The notes: generated by a model not told the origin, from the sequence alone. Shown: positions 26,099 through 37,335, numbered from the stretch's first letter. The stretch is 64,000 bases of DNA from Desemzia incerta (GCF_900115825.1 NZ_FOXW01000002.1:153795-217794); one strand, 5' to 3'. Numbers and translations are program-made.

Positions 26099-26494
26099 TT
26101 ATGTTTTCTTCACGAATTGTGTACGACATGAAGGGCACGTGATTCTGATTTTGTTTTTGCCTCTAGGAACACGTACTTTTTGTTTACACGAAGGGCAGCG
26201 ATAAAAACGGTACTGTTTTTTTTGCTTTACGTCGTTCGGTAATTTTTTAATTCGAGTTAAAACTTTTCTTTTGTGTTGCAAATAAAGCTGATTTTCTCTC
26301 CATCGTTTAGCTGGTTTGTTAGACAGCACTCGTATATAAGCATAGATCAACGTGCCCAAGCCCAAAAACGTAAAAACTGAAAATGAAGTGATGTTGGCCA
26401 ATAAAACCAATATCAAACTTGTTGCAACTAAAAACTTAGAATAATTGTCTATTCCATATCTGCCTTGCATGAAGCGATTGATTTTTTCTTTCAT
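26099..26494 (-). CDS. Membrane protein with C-terminal zinc ribbon
   Basis: Protein of 131 residues with two hydrophobic segments (about 20-36 and 40-60), a basic linker, and a C-terminal zinc ribbon of two CPSC knuckles (YRCPSCKQKVR and ITCPSCRTQF). The ribbon suggests nucleic-acid or protein binding at the inner membrane face; no function is known to me. The ribosome site is not clear: AGGTG is about 20 nt from the ATG and part of a GGTGC/GCACC hairpin. Lies between mutL and the DUF3592-like gene. Confidence 0.7.
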   Translation of the reverse strand: MKEKINRFMQGRYGIDNYSKFLVATSLILVLLANITSFSVFTFLGLGTLIYAYIRVLSNKPAKRWRENQLYLQHKRKVLTRIKKLPNDVKQKKQYRFYRCPSCKQKVRVPRGKNKIRITCPSCRTQFVKKT

Positions 26495-26546
26495 CTGTTA
26501 GTCGGTGCTAACTGCACCTGAAATCCCCTTTCGTCCTTCATCTTTT

Positions 26547-28520
26547 TTAATGAGGATCTTGTATACGTTTGAACATTTTCTCCATATCTTTATTGCCAAA
26601 GTGAATGATCACTGGTCTTCCGTGCGGACAATTATATGGATTCTCCGTATAGCCTAAATCTCTTAGTAGTTGCCGAGCTTCTTGATCATTCAAATAATGA
26701 TTGGCTTTGATCGATTGCTTGCAGCTCATCATGATAGCTGTAGCTTCTCTAAACTTCGCTACTGAAACTGACCCGCTTTCTAAAAGAAGGTCGATCATCT
26801 CTCGTACGATTTTTTCTTCCTCTCCAGAAGTGAACCAAATTGGGTGTCTTCGAAGCAAAAAGCTGTTTTGTCCAAAAGGCTCTAAATAGATGCCTACTTT
26901 TTCTAAAGCCTCTTTATTTTCCTGAATTTTTAAGGCATCACTATTTGGATAATCCAACATAATCGGCACTAGCAATTCCTGCAGATCCGAGCTGACTTCG
27001 CCAATTTTTTTACGGAAATATTCATACTTGATGCGCTCTTGTGCTGCATGTTGATCTAGAATATACAAACCATTCTCGTTTTGAGCGAATAAATAAGTCC
27101 CATGCATTTGACCAATATACTCTAATGACGGCAACTGCTTTACTTCCTCTTCTTCTGCCAGCATTTTTTCGGCTGCTTTGATATGCGACTCTTGATGCAG
27201 CTCGATCAATTCACTGGAAACATCCTGTTCAAAAACCGACGTAGAATCCATCTCAGCAACTTCTCTGGAAAGTGAAGCCTTATTCAATTCCGTATCTTCG
27301 CTTACGTAAAAATTCGTTTTTCCAGCCTTTTCTATTCCTTCTTCAGTAAGATGAACAGAACCGGATGTTTCCTCATCAAGTCGACTTTCTTTTTCTGATC
27401 TAACCCAAGAGGAAGATTCTTTTATTTCATCTGTCCAATCTTCAGTCATATCTAATCGGATCTGCTCGGCCTTATCAGTCGATTTATTGAATTTGTTTTT
27501 AAAGCCTAAATTCTCTAAGGCATCCGGAATCAGTTGTACTTTACTTAAAGACTGTCGAATGGCTTCTGTCAATAGATCCATCAGCTCTTTTTCATTGCTG
27601 ATCCGAACTTCTTGTTTTGTCGGGTGGACATTCACATCTACTAACAAAGGGTCCATATCGATCGTAATGGCCGCAATCGGAAAACGTCCTACCATCAATT
27701 TTGAACCGTAACCCTCAATAATAGCTTTGTTCAATAGGTAATTTTTAATGTACCGACCGTTTACCATAATGGACAAGTAGTTTCGGCTGGCCCTGGTTAC
27801 TTCCGGTAAAGATATATAGCCGCCTATTTTGAAATCTAAATTTTCATTTGCGATCGGGCGCATTTTTTTAGCGGTTTGTACGCCGTATATTCCAGCTAGT
27901 GTCTGACGCAAGTCTCCATTGCCGACTGTCCTCAGCATTTGATTGTCATCGTGAACTAATCGAAAAGCAATATCAGGATGACTCATAGCTAGACGGTTGA
28001 TCATATCTCCTATATTAGCCAACTCTGTTTGTAGGGACTTGACATACTTTAACCGAGCAGGTGTATTGAAAAATAAATTCTCAACGGTGATTTTTGATCC
28101 CTTACGAGCATCACTTGATCGTTGTTCGATTATTTTCCCGCCTTTTAAATGCAAGTAAGTACCCTTTTCCTTGCCTGTAGAAGTTTCTAGAGTCACTTCT
28201 GAGACAGAAGCAATACTAGGCAAAGCTTCTCCTCTAAACCCCAATGTCCGAATACGGAATAAATCATCTCTTGAATGGATTTTACTTGTGGCATGCCGCT
28301 TAAATGCTTTTTCCGCTTCTGAAGAAGGGATTCCATCCCCGTTATCGATCACTTGGATTTTTCTTAATCCTGCTTCTTCAATACGGATATCGATTTGGGT
28401 GCTATGAGCATCGATGGCATTTTCCACCAGTTCTTTCACAACTGACGCCGGTCTTTCAATAACTTCGCCCGCTGCGATCTGGTTGGCAAGCATTTCTGAA
28501 AGTTCTTCAATTTTAGCCAC
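26547..28520 (-). CDS. mutL: DNA mismatch repair protein MutL
   Basis: GHKL ATPase that couples MutS mismatch recognition to strand incision. N-terminal ATPase motifs: [17 protein letters not shown] and [15 protein letters not shown]. The C-terminal domain carries the endonuclease metal motif [12 protein letters not shown] together with SCKQSIK and CPHGRP, so this MutL should be nicking-competent, as expected in bacteria without MutH. The linker (about 335-460) is acidic. Start is GTG after GGAG with 9 nt. It follows mutS by 17 nt as an operon. Confidence 0.97.
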   Translation of the reverse strand: MAKIEELSEMLANQIAAGEVIERPASVVKELVENAIDAHSTQIDIRIEEAGLRKIQVIDNGDGIPSSEAEKAFKRHATSKIHSRDDLFRIRTLGFRGEALPSIASVSEVTLETSTGKEKGTYLHLKGGKIIEQRSSDARKGSKITVENLFFNTPARLKYVKSLQTELANIGDMINRLAMSHPDIAFRLVHDDNQMLRTVGNGDLRQTLAGIYGVQTAKKMRPIANENLDFKIGGYISLPEVTRASRNYLSIMVNGRYIKNYLLNKAIIEGYGSKLMVGRFPIAAITIDMDPLLVDVNVHPTKQEVRISNEKELMDLLTEAIRQSLSKVQLIPDALENLGFKNKFNKSTDKAEQIRLDMTEDWTDEIKESSSWVRSEKESRLDEETSGSVHLTEEGIEKAGKTNFYVSEDTELNKASLSREVAEMDSTSVFEQDVSSELIELHQESHIKAAEKMLAEEEEVKQLPSLEYIGQMHGTYLFAQNENGLYILDQHAAQERIKYEYFRKKIGEVSSDLQELLVPIMLDYPNSDALKIQENKEALEKVGIYLEPFGQNSFLLRRHPIWFTSGEEEKIVREMIDLLLESGSVSVAKFREATAIMMSCKQSIKANHYLNDQEARQLLRDLGYTENPYNCPHGRPVIIHFGNKDMEKMFKRIQDPH

Positions 28521-28537
28521 TTATCCCATCTCCTTTA

Positions 28538-31180
28538 TTATGATTCTTTATTCTGTAACTTCTGTTGCAGACGGTTCAATTCATTAATTGCTTCTAATGG
28601 CGTAAGAGTCAATAAATTGATATTTTTCAACAACTGAATAACTTCTTTCTCTTGAGGATCTTCTAAACTGAACAGCGATATCTGCTGCTCTGCAGTACTT
28701 TCTACCGGGGCTTTTTTTGTTTTAAGCGCAGTCGACTGAATTTTTGGTGTGTTTTCTGCAACTGACTCGGCCATTTCCTGCACTACTGGTTTTTGTTGTT
28801 CCAATTTTTTCAAAATCGTTGCTGCTTTTTCCAGCAATTCTTCCGGCAACCCTGCTAGTTTTGCTACTTGGATTCCATAACTTTTATCCGATGGGCCAGG
28901 AAGCATTTTATGCAGAAAGACCAATTCGCCTTCTTCTTCGATAGCTCCTACATGACAATTCTTCAACTGTTCCAACTCTTGTTCTAGAGCAGTCAGTTCA
29001 TGATAATGAGTCGAAAACAATGTCTTAGCATGAACATGCTGATGAATGTATTCAATAATCGCTTCTGCTAAAGCCATTCCATCATACGTTGCCGTTCCGC
29101 GCCCGATTTCATCAAATAAAATCAAGCTGTCCTTTGTGGCATAGGTCAAAGCTTGGTTAGCTTCCATCATTTCCACCATAAAGGTACTTTGACCAGAAAT
29201 TAAATCATCTGCAGCACCAATACGTGTAAAAATTTTATCAAATACAGGCAGTTTGGCTTTATTAGCCGGTACGAAACAGCCTATCTGTGCCATGATCACT
29301 GTTAATGCTAACTGACGCATGTAGGTACTCTTACCGGACATATTGGGTCCTGTGATCAACATGATTTGCGTATCTTTATCCATTTCAACGTCATTTGGTA
29401 CATAGATTTGCTGCCCCAGAACCTTTTCCACTACCGGATGTCTGCCATCAATCAATTCAATTTCTTGACTGCCTTTTTCCATCAATGGACGAACATAATG
29501 GTATTTCTCACTCACTGTAGCAAAACTTTGCAATACATCCACAGTAGCCACAGCTTTAGCCAAGTTTTGCAACCGTTCAATGGAATTTTTGACCGTTTCT
29601 CTGATTTCAGCAAACAATTCATATTCTAAAGCCGTAGATTTGTCTTCTGCCTCTAAAATGATCGCTTCTTTTTCTTTCAGTTCAGGAGTGATGAACCGCT
29701 CTGCATTAGAAAGGGTTTGTTTCCTCTCATATCTTCCTTCAGGCAAAAGAACCAAGTTTGCTCGAGTAATTTCTATATAATAACCGAATACTTTATTGTA
29801 TCCAATTTTCAAGGTCTTGATTCCAGTTTTCACTCTTTCTTCTGCTTCCATACTAGCAATCCACTGCTTGCTGTTTTTCATGGCGTCCCGGTACTCATCC
29901 AACTTAGCATTGTATCCGTCTTTAATGATACCACCATCTTTGATGGCAATAGGCGGCTCATCATGAATGGCTGTTTCAATCAAGTCGCTGACTTCTGCTA
30001 CAGGATCTAATTGCTTCAACAAGCTGGTCCATTCTTCGTTCTCGTTCATCCCTTGGATTAAATTGTTTAAAAGGGGGATTTGATTTAATGAAGTTTTTAG
30101 TTGGATCAAGTCGCGTCCATTCACGTTTCCAAAAGCGATTCTTCCAGCAAGTCTTTCTAAATCATAAACTTTCGTTAACACTTCGTTTAAATCACTGCGT
30201 TCGAAAAAGTGGTTCAGCAGGTTCTCTACTATACGCTGTCTAGCTTCGATTTTCTCTTTATGAACTAAAGGACGGTTGATCCATTGCTTTAACAGACGTC
30301 CTCCCATTGCTGTCTTCGTTTCATCCAACAGCCACAACAACGTTCCTTTTTTTTGTCCATCTCGAATAGAACTAGTCAGCTCCAAATTTTGTTTAGAATA
30401 ATGATCCATCTTCAAATAATGAGAAGGCGTATATTCTTCAGCTGTCTGCAGATGATCCAAACTTCTTTTTTGTGTCTCTGACAAATAAGATAACAATAAA
30501 TTCAGCACAAAACGCTTATTCTTTGACTCTACGCTTCCCAACAAATGAATCAATGGTTCGGCTGACTCAACCGTTTTTTGAGTCGAGATCAATATTCCCA
30601 ACTTAGTATTCAATTCTGCTTGTTCTTCAATCGATTCGCCTTCCATGAAGACAGTTTCTTTCGTTTTAAGACTGATCAATTCACTGATTAATTCTTCTTT
30701 CGTGTCTATTTGAGTAACCTTCAACTCTCCTGTACTCAAATCCACATAAGCTAAGTGATAATGATTGGTTTCATCAATAAACAAAGCGGTCAAATAGTTA
30801 TTGCTTTTTCCATCTTGGCTCTTCAGATCCATAGCTGTCCCTGGAGTCACTACTTGAACTACTTCACGTTTAACCATCCCTTTAGTTGTCTTAGGATCTT
30901 CTACTTGTTCACAAATAGCTACTTTATATCCTTTTTCGATCAACGTATCGATATACCCTTGCGCTGCATGATAAGGCACTCCACACATCGGTATAGGGTC
31001 TTCAGCATTTTTATTTCGACTTGTCAAAGTTACTTCCAATACTTGTGAAGCTTTTACAGCATCTTCATTGAACATTTCATAAAAATCGCCTAAACGATAA
31101 AAAAGAAACGCATCTGGATATTGTGCTTTGATGTTCAAATATTGCTCCATCATTGGGGTATGTTTTGTTTTTTGCGGCAT
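28538..31180 (-). CDS. mutS: DNA mismatch repair protein MutS
   Basis: Recognises base mismatches and small loops. The mismatch-binding Phe-x-Glu motif is in GDFYEMF near residue 36; the ATPase has Walker [10 protein letters not shown] (about 608-616), Walker [13 protein letters not shown] and the following THYHEL. The C-terminal tail (about 800-880) matches the processivity clamp and dimerisation region. Length of 880 is normal. Start ATG follows a GGGGGA site. It is 43 nt downstream of ymdB. Confidence 0.98.
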   Translation of the reverse strand: MPQKTKHTPMMEQYLNIKAQYPDAFLFYRLGDFYEMFNEDAVKASQVLEVTLTSRNKNAEDPIPMCGVPYHAAQGYIDTLIEKGYKVAICEQVEDPKTTKGMVKREVVQVVTPGTAMDLKSQDGKSNNYLTALFIDETNHYHLAYVDLSTGELKVTQIDTKEELISELISLKTKETVFMEGESIEEQAELNTKLGILISTQKTVESAEPLIHLLGSVESKNKRFVLNLLLSYLSETQKRSLDHLQTAEEYTPSHYLKMDHYSKQNLELTSSIRDGQKKGTLLWLLDETKTAMGGRLLKQWINRPLVHKEKIEARQRIVENLLNHFFERSDLNEVLTKVYDLERLAGRIAFGNVNGRDLIQLKTSLNQIPLLNNLIQGMNENEEWTSLLKQLDPVAEVSDLIETAIHDEPPIAIKDGGIIKDGYNAKLDEYRDAMKNSKQWIASMEAEERVKTGIKTLKIGYNKVFGYYIEITRANLVLLPEGRYERKQTLSNAERFITPELKEKEAIILEAEDKSTALEYELFAEIRETVKNSIERLQNLAKAVATVDVLQSFATVSEKYHYVRPLMEKGSQEIELIDGRHPVVEKVLGQQIYVPNDVEMDKDTQIMLITGPNMSGKSTYMRQLALTVIMAQIGCFVPANKAKLPVFDKIFTRIGAADDLISGQSTFMVEMMEANQALTYATKDSLILFDEIGRGTATYDGMALAEAIIEYIHQHVHAKTLFSTHYHELTALEQELEQLKNCHVGAIEEEGELVFLHKMLPGPSDKSYGIQVAKLAGLPEELLEKAATILKKLEQQKPVVQEMAESVAENTPKIQSTALKTKKAPVESTAEQQISLFSLEDPQEKEVIQLLKNINLLTLTPLEAINELNRLQQKLQNKES

Positions 31181-31223
31181 GTGTACTGATTCCCCCTATT
31201 TTCTTTTCATTCTATCTTAAAAT

Positions 31224-32030
31224 TTAACGATCCAACCCAAAAGGACGATCTTCATTGATCATAATGGGTTCGATTTTTTTTGCTTTTCCTGTTTGATCAT
31301 CTATTTCAATATAACACGCTGATAACATTTGTCGTCCCTCTTTAGGTACTTCGAATCGTGTCGGCATTTGCGTTAAAAATTTGCGCAATACTTGTTCTTT
31401 CTTCATTCCTAAAACTGCATCATATGGACCAGTCATCCCTGCATCTGTCAGATATGCCGTTCCTTCTGGCAATATACGAGCGTCATTTGTTTGTACATGC
31501 GTGTGTGTTCCAACCATAGCAGATACTCGTCCATCTAGATACCATCCCATAGCTTGTTTTTCGCTAGTTGTTTCCGCATGGAAATCTACAAAAATATGAT
31601 CTGTCCGCTCTTTAGCTATTTCAATCAGCTCATCAACTTTTCTAAAGGGATCGTCTACATCATTCATAAAAACTCTCCCATGAAGGTTGATGACCGCCAA
31701 TTCTTGAGTATTCACTTTTACAAAGGTCATTCCCTCTCCCGGGACCATACCTTCGGGGTAATTAGCTGGACGAATCATTTTTTTGGCATCGTCGATAAAT
31801 TCAAATATCTCTCGATTATCCCACGTATGGTTCCCCATGGTAACCACATCTACGCCATCTTGTAAAAATCCTTTGTATATTTTTTCTGTGATACCGCGAC
31901 CAGACGCTGCATTTTCGCCATTTAAAATGGTTACTTGCGGTTTATAGATTTTTTTTATTTTTGGCAGATACTCATGAACCATATCTCTTCCAAGTGAACC
32001 TACAACATCTCCAACAAAAATCAACCTCAT
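31224..32030 (-). CDS. ymdB: Metallophosphoesterase YmdB (2',3'-cyclic nucleotide phosphodiesterase)
   Basis: Calcineurin-like phosphodiesterase that in Bacillus hydrolyses cyclic nucleotides and affects biofilm/motility decisions and RNase Y-linked RNA turnover. Metal-binding motifs: GDVVG (6-10), NGENAASGRG, GNHTWDN and GTHTHVQTND. Length of 268 is normal. GAGGAT precedes the ATG. It lies downstream of rny, after an intrinsic terminator, and upstream of mutSL; the rny-ymdB pairing is conserved. Confidence 0.95.
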   Translation of the reverse strand: MRLIFVGDVVGSLGRDMVHEYLPKIKKIYKPQVTILNGENAASGRGITEKIYKGFLQDGVDVVTMGNHTWDNREIFEFIDDAKKMIRPANYPEGMVPGEGMTFVKVNTQELAVINLHGRVFMNDVDDPFRKVDELIEIAKERTDHIFVDFHAETTSEKQAMGWYLDGRVSAMVGTHTHVQTNDARILPEGTAYLTDAGMTGPYDAVLGMKKEQVLRKFLTQMPTRFEVPKEGRQMLSACYIEIDDQTGKAKKIEPIMINEDRPFGLDR

Positions 32031-32156
32031 TAAAAATCCTCTTCTCTCGTATCTTATGTATTATAAGATTACTCATATACTAGTTTGTATTTTATTTTCT
32101 ATCCCTCTAATTTTAACAAGAATTACCTCGAAAAGAAAGGCTCTCTAAGAGCAATA

Positions 32157-32187
32157 GAAAAAAGGAGCAGGAATGCATCCCGCTCCT
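32157..32187 (-). terminator. Terminator after rny
   Basis: AGGAGCGGG / CCTGCTCCT stem with a seven-nt loop and T6 on the minus strand, just past the rny stop. It separates rny from ymdB. Confidence 0.88.
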
Positions 32188-32197
32188 TTCATGACTT

Positions 32198-33757
32198 TTA
32201 TTTTGCGTACTCGACAGCTCTCGTTTCACGGATAACCGTTATTTTGATGTGTCCAGGGTAATCTAATTCTTCTTCGATTTGTTTACGCACTTCGCGCGCT
32301 AGAGTTACAGCCGTCAAATCATCCACAACTTCTGGTTTAACCATGATTCTGACTTCACGTCCCGCTTGAATAGCATAACTTTGTTCCACACCGTCAAAAT
32401 CTTTCGCAATAGATTCTAACTTCTCAAGTCTGTGGATGTAGTGCTCCAATGATTCGCTCCTTGCACCTGGTCTAGCGGCAGATAGGGCATCTGCTGCAGC
32501 TACCAATACAGAAATTACGGATGTTGCTTCGATATCTCCGTGATGAGAAGCTATAGCATTGATCACTGTATCATTTTCTTTGTACTTACGGGCAATCTCT
32601 GCACCGATCTCTACATGAGAACCTTCTACTTCATGATCTAAGGCTTTACCTATATCATGAAGTAATCCAGCTCGTTTAGCCAATGTGATATCTTCTCCTA
32701 ATTCGGCAGCCATGACACCAGCTAATTTAGCTACTTCTAAAGAATGCGATAACGCATTTTGACCATAACTTGTTCTGAACTGCAAACGACCGACGATCTT
32801 GATCAAATCAGGATGTAACGAATGAACCCCTACATCAAATGTAGCTTTTTCACCAATTTCACGGATATGGTCATCCATTTCTTTACGAGATTTTTCAACC
32901 ATTTCCTCAATACGTGCTGGGTGAATTCTACCATCTTGAATCAATTTTTCTAAAGTCATTTTTGCAATTTCTCTACGAATTGGGTCAAATCCGCTAAGTA
33001 CAACAGCATTAGGCGTATCATCGATAATCAAATCCATACCTGTTAATGATTCAATAGTACGAATGTTTCGACCTTCGCGTCCAATAATGCGGCCTTTCAT
33101 ATCATCGTTCGGCAACGTCACAACAGAAACTGTTGTTTCAGACACTTGATCAGCAGCACTACGTTGAATAGCGGTAGCGATTAAATTCTTCGCTCTGCGA
33201 TCTGCTTCTTTCTTAGCTTCATCTTCAAGATTCTTGATCATTACAGCTGTTTCATTAGACAATTCTTCTCGAGTCTCAGCCATAATAATTTCTTTGGCTT
33301 CTTCTCTGGTAAGAGCTGCAATACGCTCTAGTGTTTCTTGTTGATCCGTAATCAGATCTTTTGCCTTTTGCTCTAAATCGTTAATTTGTTGTTGTCTCGA
33401 ACTTAGTCGATTCTCGTTCGCTTCAATATCGCGTTCACGTTTCTCCAACCCGCTACTTTTTCGATCGAGTTTATCTTCTCGTTGAACTAATCGATTCTCT
33501 TGTCTAGAGATTTCTGCTCTTCGCTCTTTCAGTTCAGCTTCAATTTCAGTTCTATATCTGTGGCTCTCATCCTTCGCTTCTAACAACGCTTCCTTTTTCA
33601 TGGTTTCTGCTTCTTTATTTGCATTCTCCAAAATACCAGTTGCAGTGTTTCTAGCATCATCCAATTCTTTTTCGTAAGTTGTTTTGCGGATGATGTATCC
33701 AACAAATAGACCGACAACTAAAGTAACGATAGCGAAGGCTATACTTAAAAAGTCCAA
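32198..33757 (-). CDS. rny: Ribonuclease Y
   Basis: Membrane-tethered endoribonuclease that starts bulk mRNA decay. Order: N-terminal membrane helix (about 4-22), long Glu/Arg-rich coiled coil (25-200), KH domain ([15 protein letters not shown], about 216-230), HD domain ([12 protein letters not shown] near 367), and a C-terminal region. Length of 519 is normal. Start is TTG with GGAGGTG 4 nt before it. The promoter lies at 33873-33901 with a palindrome at its -35. A terminator follows the gene. Confidence 0.98.
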   Translation of the reverse strand: MDFLSIAFAIVTLVVGLFVGYIIRKTTYEKELDDARNTATGILENANKEAETMKKEALLEAKDESHRYRTEIEAELKERRAEISRQENRLVQREDKLDRKSSGLEKRERDIEANENRLSSRQQQINDLEQKAKDLITDQQETLERIAALTREEAKEIIMAETREELSNETAVMIKNLEDEAKKEADRRAKNLIATAIQRSAADQVSETTVSVVTLPNDDMKGRIIGREGRNIRTIESLTGMDLIIDDTPNAVVLSGFDPIRREIAKMTLEKLIQDGRIHPARIEEMVEKSRKEMDDHIREIGEKATFDVGVHSLHPDLIKIVGRLQFRTSYGQNALSHSLEVAKLAGVMAAELGEDITLAKRAGLLHDIGKALDHEVEGSHVEIGAEIARKYKENDTVINAIASHHGDIEATSVISVLVAAADALSAARPGARSESLEHYIHRLEKLESIAKDFDGVEQSYAIQAGREVRIMVKPEVVDDLTAVTLAREVRKQIEEELDYPGHIKITVIRETRAVEYAK

Positions 33758-33872
33758 TTTAACACCTCCGTATCCATTATTTAATTTGTCTTCATCATTT
33801 TCATTTCACCAGCAAATCCCTATTTTTTGCTGAATTTATATCTATTTAAACTATCTTTTAATAGATAACCTA

Positions 33873-33903
33873 ATTTTAATTGTAGAAAGTTGACATGTCA
33901 ACT
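33873..33903 (-). promoter_or_regulatory. rny promoter with palindromic -35 region
   Basis: On the minus strand TTGACA (33896-33901), exactly 17 nt, then TAAAAT (33873-33878): a near-consensus sigma-A promoter. The -35 is the centre of a perfect palindrome AGTTGACATGTCAACT (33888-33903), so a second TTGACA faces the other way and a dimeric regulator could bind there. Confidence 0.7.
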
Positions 33904-34047
33904 CAAATCAAGAAATGCGGGGTAATTCTTATTCACATATCTAGTTAAATAGTCAATTTTTATCCATTTGTTTCGTTTTACAAAAATTTACTGTGATTCT
34001 AAAAGAGTTATTCCTTTACAAACAACCTATTCTATTGTCCTCTGAAT

Positions 34048-34096
34048 GCAAAGAAACATCCATAGGAACGAATACATGATTCGATCCTATGGATGT
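34048..34096 (-). terminator. Terminator after recA
   Basis: A long hairpin: ACATCCATAGGA/TCCTATGGATGT (12 pairs), one A-A mismatch, then CGAAT/ATTCG; followed on the minus strand by TTTCTTT. Located about 35 nt past the recA stop. Confidence 0.85.
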
Positions 34097-34131
34097 TAGA
34101 TAACATTTTTAATGTATAAAGATTCACTGAA

Positions 34132-35199
34132 TTAATCTTCTAATAACTCAATTTCTTCGCTTTCTGTTACGTCGTCATTAGATGCTGTGTTTTTCTCAGC
34201 GGGTACATATTCACCAAAGCCGTATGCAGCACGAACTTGTTGTTCAACTTCTGCTCTTAATTCTGGATGATCAAGGAAGTATTGTTTCGCATTTTCACGA
34301 CCTTGTCCAATTCTTTGGTCCCCATAAGAATACCAAGCTCCTGCTTTATCAATAATTTCTTTTTCGGCTGCCAAGTCTACCAACTCGCCTACTTGAGAAA
34401 CTCCTTTTCCATACATAATGTCTACTTCTGCAACTTTGAATGGAGGTGCAACTTTGTTTTTTACAACTTTAATACGAGTACGGTTACCCAAAATGTCTTG
34501 GCCTTGTTTGATTTGCTCAGCTCTTCTAACATCCAAACGAATAGTACTGTAGAACTTCAACGCTCTACCACCTGGAGTTGTTTCAGGGTTTCCAAACATG
34601 ATCCCAATTTTTTCACGGATTTGGTTGATAAAAATAACTGTCGTTTTAGTTTTGTTGATTGAACCAGATAATTTACGCAATGCTTGAGACATCAAACGAG
34701 CTTGCAATCCCATGTGAGAATCTCCCATCTCACCTTCAATTTCCGCTCTCGGTACTAAAGCTGCTACAGAGTCGACGATCACAATATCAACAGCTCCACT
34801 AGAAACTAGTGCATCTGCGATTTCTAATCCTTGTTCACCTGTATCTGGTTGAGATAGTAATAATTCGTCGATGTTTACACCTAAAGCTGCTGCATACTGA
34901 GGATCCAATGCGTTTTCTGCATCGATAAACGCTGCTGTCCCACCCGCTTTTTGTGCTTCAGCAACAGCGTGCAAGGCTACAGTTGTTTTACCTGAACTCT
35001 CTGGTCCATAGATCTCAATAATTCTACCTTTAGGATAGCCGCCTACACCTAGAGCAACGTCTAAAGACAATGATCCGGAAGAAACAGTAGAAATTTGTGT
35101 ATCTACTTTATCTCCCATTTTCATTACTGAACCTTTTCCATAATTTTTCTCGATTTTTTTCAACGCTGCGTCTAATGCTTTTTTACGATCTTCTGACAT
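34132..35199 (-). CDS. recA: Recombinase RecA
   Basis: Strand-exchange recombinase and LexA co-protease. Walker [10 protein letters not shown] (65-73), Walker [13 protein letters not shown], and DNA-binding loops (GVMFGN-type [13 protein letters not shown]) are intact; the C-terminal tail is acidic as usual. Length of 355 is normal. AAGGAGG precedes the ATG by 7 nt. Its promoter has a TATAAT and an SOS-box-like site just upstream of the -35, supporting LexA control. Single-gene unit with strong terminator. Confidence 0.99.
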   Translation of the reverse strand: MSEDRKKALDAALKKIEKNYGKGSVMKMGDKVDTQISTVSSGSLSLDVALGVGGYPKGRIIEIYGPESSGKTTVALHAVAEAQKAGGTAAFIDAENALDPQYAAALGVNIDELLLSQPDTGEQGLEIADALVSSGAVDIVIVDSVAALVPRAEIEGEMGDSHMGLQARLMSQALRKLSGSINKTKTTVIFINQIREKIGIMFGNPETTPGGRALKFYSTIRLDVRRAEQIKQGQDILGNRTRIKVVKNKVAPPFKVAEVDIMYGKGVSQVGELVDLAAEKEIIDKAGAWYSYGDQRIGQGRENAKQYFLDHPELRAEVEQQVRAAYGFGEYVPAEKNTASNDDVTESEEIELLED

Positions 35200-35277
35200 G
35201 TAATGTCCTCCTTGATATCTTTTTATCTTTAGAATTTAATTTTTTTAAGGGGTTATCAGTTATTTGCTACTCCATTA

Positions 35278-35328
35278 ATTATACCTTTTTAAAGAAAAAT
35301 AAGCAAGGAAAAAGCGAACAAACATTCG
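35278..35328 (-). promoter_or_regulatory. recA promoter and SOS-box-like operator
   Basis: On the minus strand TTGCTT (35301-35306), 17 nt, TATAAT (35278-35283). At 35315-35328 the sequence CGAACAAACATTCG matches CGAAC-N4-GTTCG with one mismatch. Its place just upstream of the -35 suits LexA repression. Confidence 0.65.
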
Positions 35329-35337
35329 GTTAATTTG

Positions 35338-36597
35338 TTATTTTTTCTGACTAGGCAACTCTAATAATAAACGCCGAACAAGGTCAAAACCAGTCAGAAC
35401 GGATCGCTTTCTATTGCCATTGCGGTCTTTTCCAAAATGATAATAATAAGTTTGAGTTTCTCTGCCGGTAACAGCCAGCCCGATCCATACGATTCCTGCT
35501 TTATCTCCGTCAACTTCTTTAGGACCTGCATATCCAGTAAATGAAATTCCGATATCCGCATCAAACATTTCTTTTACTTTGTCTGCCATCTCTTCAGCGC
35601 ACTCAGAACTAACCACTCCATATTGCTCAATGGTTTCCTCTGATACCCCTAAAACACTTTCTTTGATTCCTTCACTATAAGACACCAGTCCGCCTATAAA
35701 GTTTAAACTCAATCCAGGGATATTTACCAATGAACTTTGGAACAGTCCACCTGTTAAGCTTTCTGCAGCAGTTAATCGATAATCTTTATTCACTAGCAAA
35801 TCGCGTACGACTTGAGCTAACGAAGTTTCACTGCCAACCCCGTAAATATAATCCCCCACAATATCACGCACTTGTTTTTCCATTTGATCAATCAATTGGT
35901 TGCACTGATCTTGGTCTTGTCCTTTAGCAGTGATACGAATGGATACTTCGTTTTCTTCTGCATACGTGGCAATGGTAGGATTGGTTTGAGTGTCGATGAT
36001 AGTTTCTAGTTGTGCGGCTAACTGGGACTCGCCGATTCCAAATAAGCGCAACACTCGAGACACTAGTTGGTCACTATCTTCTGTCAACTTAGCCAGAATA
36101 GGTCGCACTTCATTGTCAAACATTGGTTGAAGTTCATTAGGGGGACCAGGTAAGAGAATGTATTTTTTCCCCTCATGTTCTACGTACATTCCTGCCGCTA
36201 ACCCAGTCTCATTTTTCAAGACTGTAGCTCCTTCAATAACCACCGCTTGCAAACGGTTGTTTTCAGACATTTCTCTTTCCATGTCTGCATGGTATTGAAC
36301 AACTTTTTGCTCCGTAGCTTTATCCACAGCTAACGGCAATCCTAAATGATCTGCCAATACTTGTTTTGTCATGTCGTCTTGAGTAGGTCCTAATCCTCCA
36401 GAAAAAATCAAGATATCTGCTCTTTCTTCAGCTATTTTTACAGCTTCTCGCATTCGCTTATCGTTATCACCCACTACAGTGTGGTTGAAAACATCGATTC
36501 CTAATAAAGCCAATTCTTTAGATAAGTAACTCGCATTGCTGTTTACGATTTGTCCTAATAGTAATTCAGTTCCGACTGCAATAATTTCAGCGTTCAT
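35338..36597 (-). CDS. cinA: Competence/damage-inducible protein CinA
   Basis: Two-domain protein: an N-terminal MoaB/COG1058 domain with nucleotide (ADP-ribose/FAD pyrophosphatase) activity and a C-terminal CinA domain with nicotinamide-nucleotide amidase activity (YRLTAAESLTGGLFQ, ISFTGYAGP). In naturally competent relatives it is expressed with recA. From the ATG at 36597 (MNAEIIAVGTELLLG) it is 419 residues, the usual size; GGAG lies about 11 nt upstream and the longer frame to 36714 adds 39 residues that cross the pgsA terminator side and are not conserved. Confidence 0.95.
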   Translation of the reverse strand: MNAEIIAVGTELLLGQIVNSNASYLSKELALLGIDVFNHTVVGDNDKRMREAVKIAEERADILIFSGGLGPTQDDMTKQVLADHLGLPLAVDKATEQKVVQYHADMEREMSENNRLQAVVIEGATVLKNETGLAAGMYVEHEGKKYILLPGPPNELQPMFDNEVRPILAKLTEDSDQLVSRVLRLFGIGESQLAAQLETIIDTQTNPTIATYAEENEVSIRITAKGQDQDQCNQLIDQMEKQVRDIVGDYIYGVGSETSLAQVVRDLLVNKDYRLTAAESLTGGLFQSSLVNIPGLSLNFIGGLVSYSEGIKESVLGVSEETIEQYGVVSSECAEEMADKVKEMFDADIGISFTGYAGPKEVDGDKAGIVWIGLAVTGRETQTYYYHFGKDRNGNRKRSVLTGFDLVRRLLLELPSQKK

Positions 36598-36681
36598 ATA
36601 CCGTTTTCTCCTCTCTAAACTTACTGTACGCATTGGAGCTTTTACATTGTTAATTTTATCATACTTCTTCAAATAACATAT

Positions 36682-36727
36682 AAAAGAAGCTGCAGTGAAA
36701 CACGATGGTTTCACTGCAGCTTCTTTT
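36682..36727. terminator. Bidirectional terminator between pgsA and cinA
   Basis: A perfect 20-pair stem (AAAAGAAGCTGCAGTGAAAC and its complement) with a six-nt loop, flanked by A and T runs on both sides. It lies 11 nt past the pgsA stop, so pgsA transcripts on the minus strand end here. Confidence 0.9.
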
Positions 36728-36737
36728 ATCTATTTGT

Positions 36738-37319
36738 TTACATCGAACCTTTAAATACCTGACTATTTTTGATGAAGTAATCTGCTCCAGAATAAATCGT
36801 AAAGAATAAACAGATATACAGCATTACAGTACCTATAGAGAATGGTAAAAATCCGAACGGAAAGTCATTCAACAATAAAAAGATGATCGCAAACATTTGC
36901 GTATTGGTTTTTATTTTGCCAGGCCAAGCAGCAGCTAATACGGTTCCGCCTTGCTCGACAAGAAGCAGACGTAAGCCTGTTACAGCTAATTCTCGCATAA
37001 TAATAACGGCTACTACCCAAGATGGTGCCAAGTTCTGTCCTACTAAAACGATCATAGCGGTAGCAACTAGTAATTTGTCCGCTAAAGGATCAGCAAACTT
37101 CCCAAAATTGGTGACTAAATTTCTTTTGCGCGCTATTTGACCATCCAACCAATCTGTCAAACTGGCTACAACAAAAATAATCGTTCCTACCAATTGTGTT
37201 ATTTCAATAGTTGAACCTAAAACTGTTAATTCTCCCCAATTCAAGGGAGCTAAAACCACCAGCATAAAAACTGGAATCAAAATAATCCGAATGACGGTTA
37301 ATTTATTTGGTAAATTCAA
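36738..37319 (-). CDS. pgsA: CDP-diacylglycerol-glycerol-3-phosphate 3-phosphatidyltransferase
   Basis: Integral membrane enzyme that makes phosphatidylglycerol phosphate, the first committed step of phosphatidylglycerol and cardiolipin synthesis. The CDP-alcohol phosphotransferase motif is seen as DWLDGQIAR..GKFADPLADK (about 57-80), with the required Asp residues. Several hydrophobic segments; 193 residues, normal. Start is TTG (TTG AAT TTA) after GGAGGG with 6-7 nt spacing. It lies 78 nt downstream of rodZ with a hairpin between. Confidence 0.96.
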   Translation of the reverse strand: MNLPNKLTVIRIILIPVFMLVVLAPLNWGELTVLGSTIEITQLVGTIIFVVASLTDWLDGQIARKRNLVTNFGKFADPLADKLLVATAMIVLVGQNLAPSWVVAVIIMRELAVTGLRLLLVEQGGTVLAAAWPGKIKTNTQMFAIIFLLLNDFPFGFLPFSIGTVMLYICLFFTIYSGADYFIKNSQVFKGSM

Positions 37320-37335
37320 GAAAGACCCTCCTTAA

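Larger units (their letters stand above)
33758..34131. other. Intergenic region between recA and rny
   Basis: About 370 nt. The side near recA holds its terminator (34048-34096). The middle (33873-33903) holds the rny promoter and a perfect 16-nt palindrome. About 120 nt between promoter and rny start forms an AT-rich 5' leader with no recognised riboswitch or reading frame. Confidence 0.6.

Noticed and set aside
34267-34662. 131-codon plus-strand frame opposite recA
   Set aside because: Antisense shadow of recA; no ribosome site or recognisable family.
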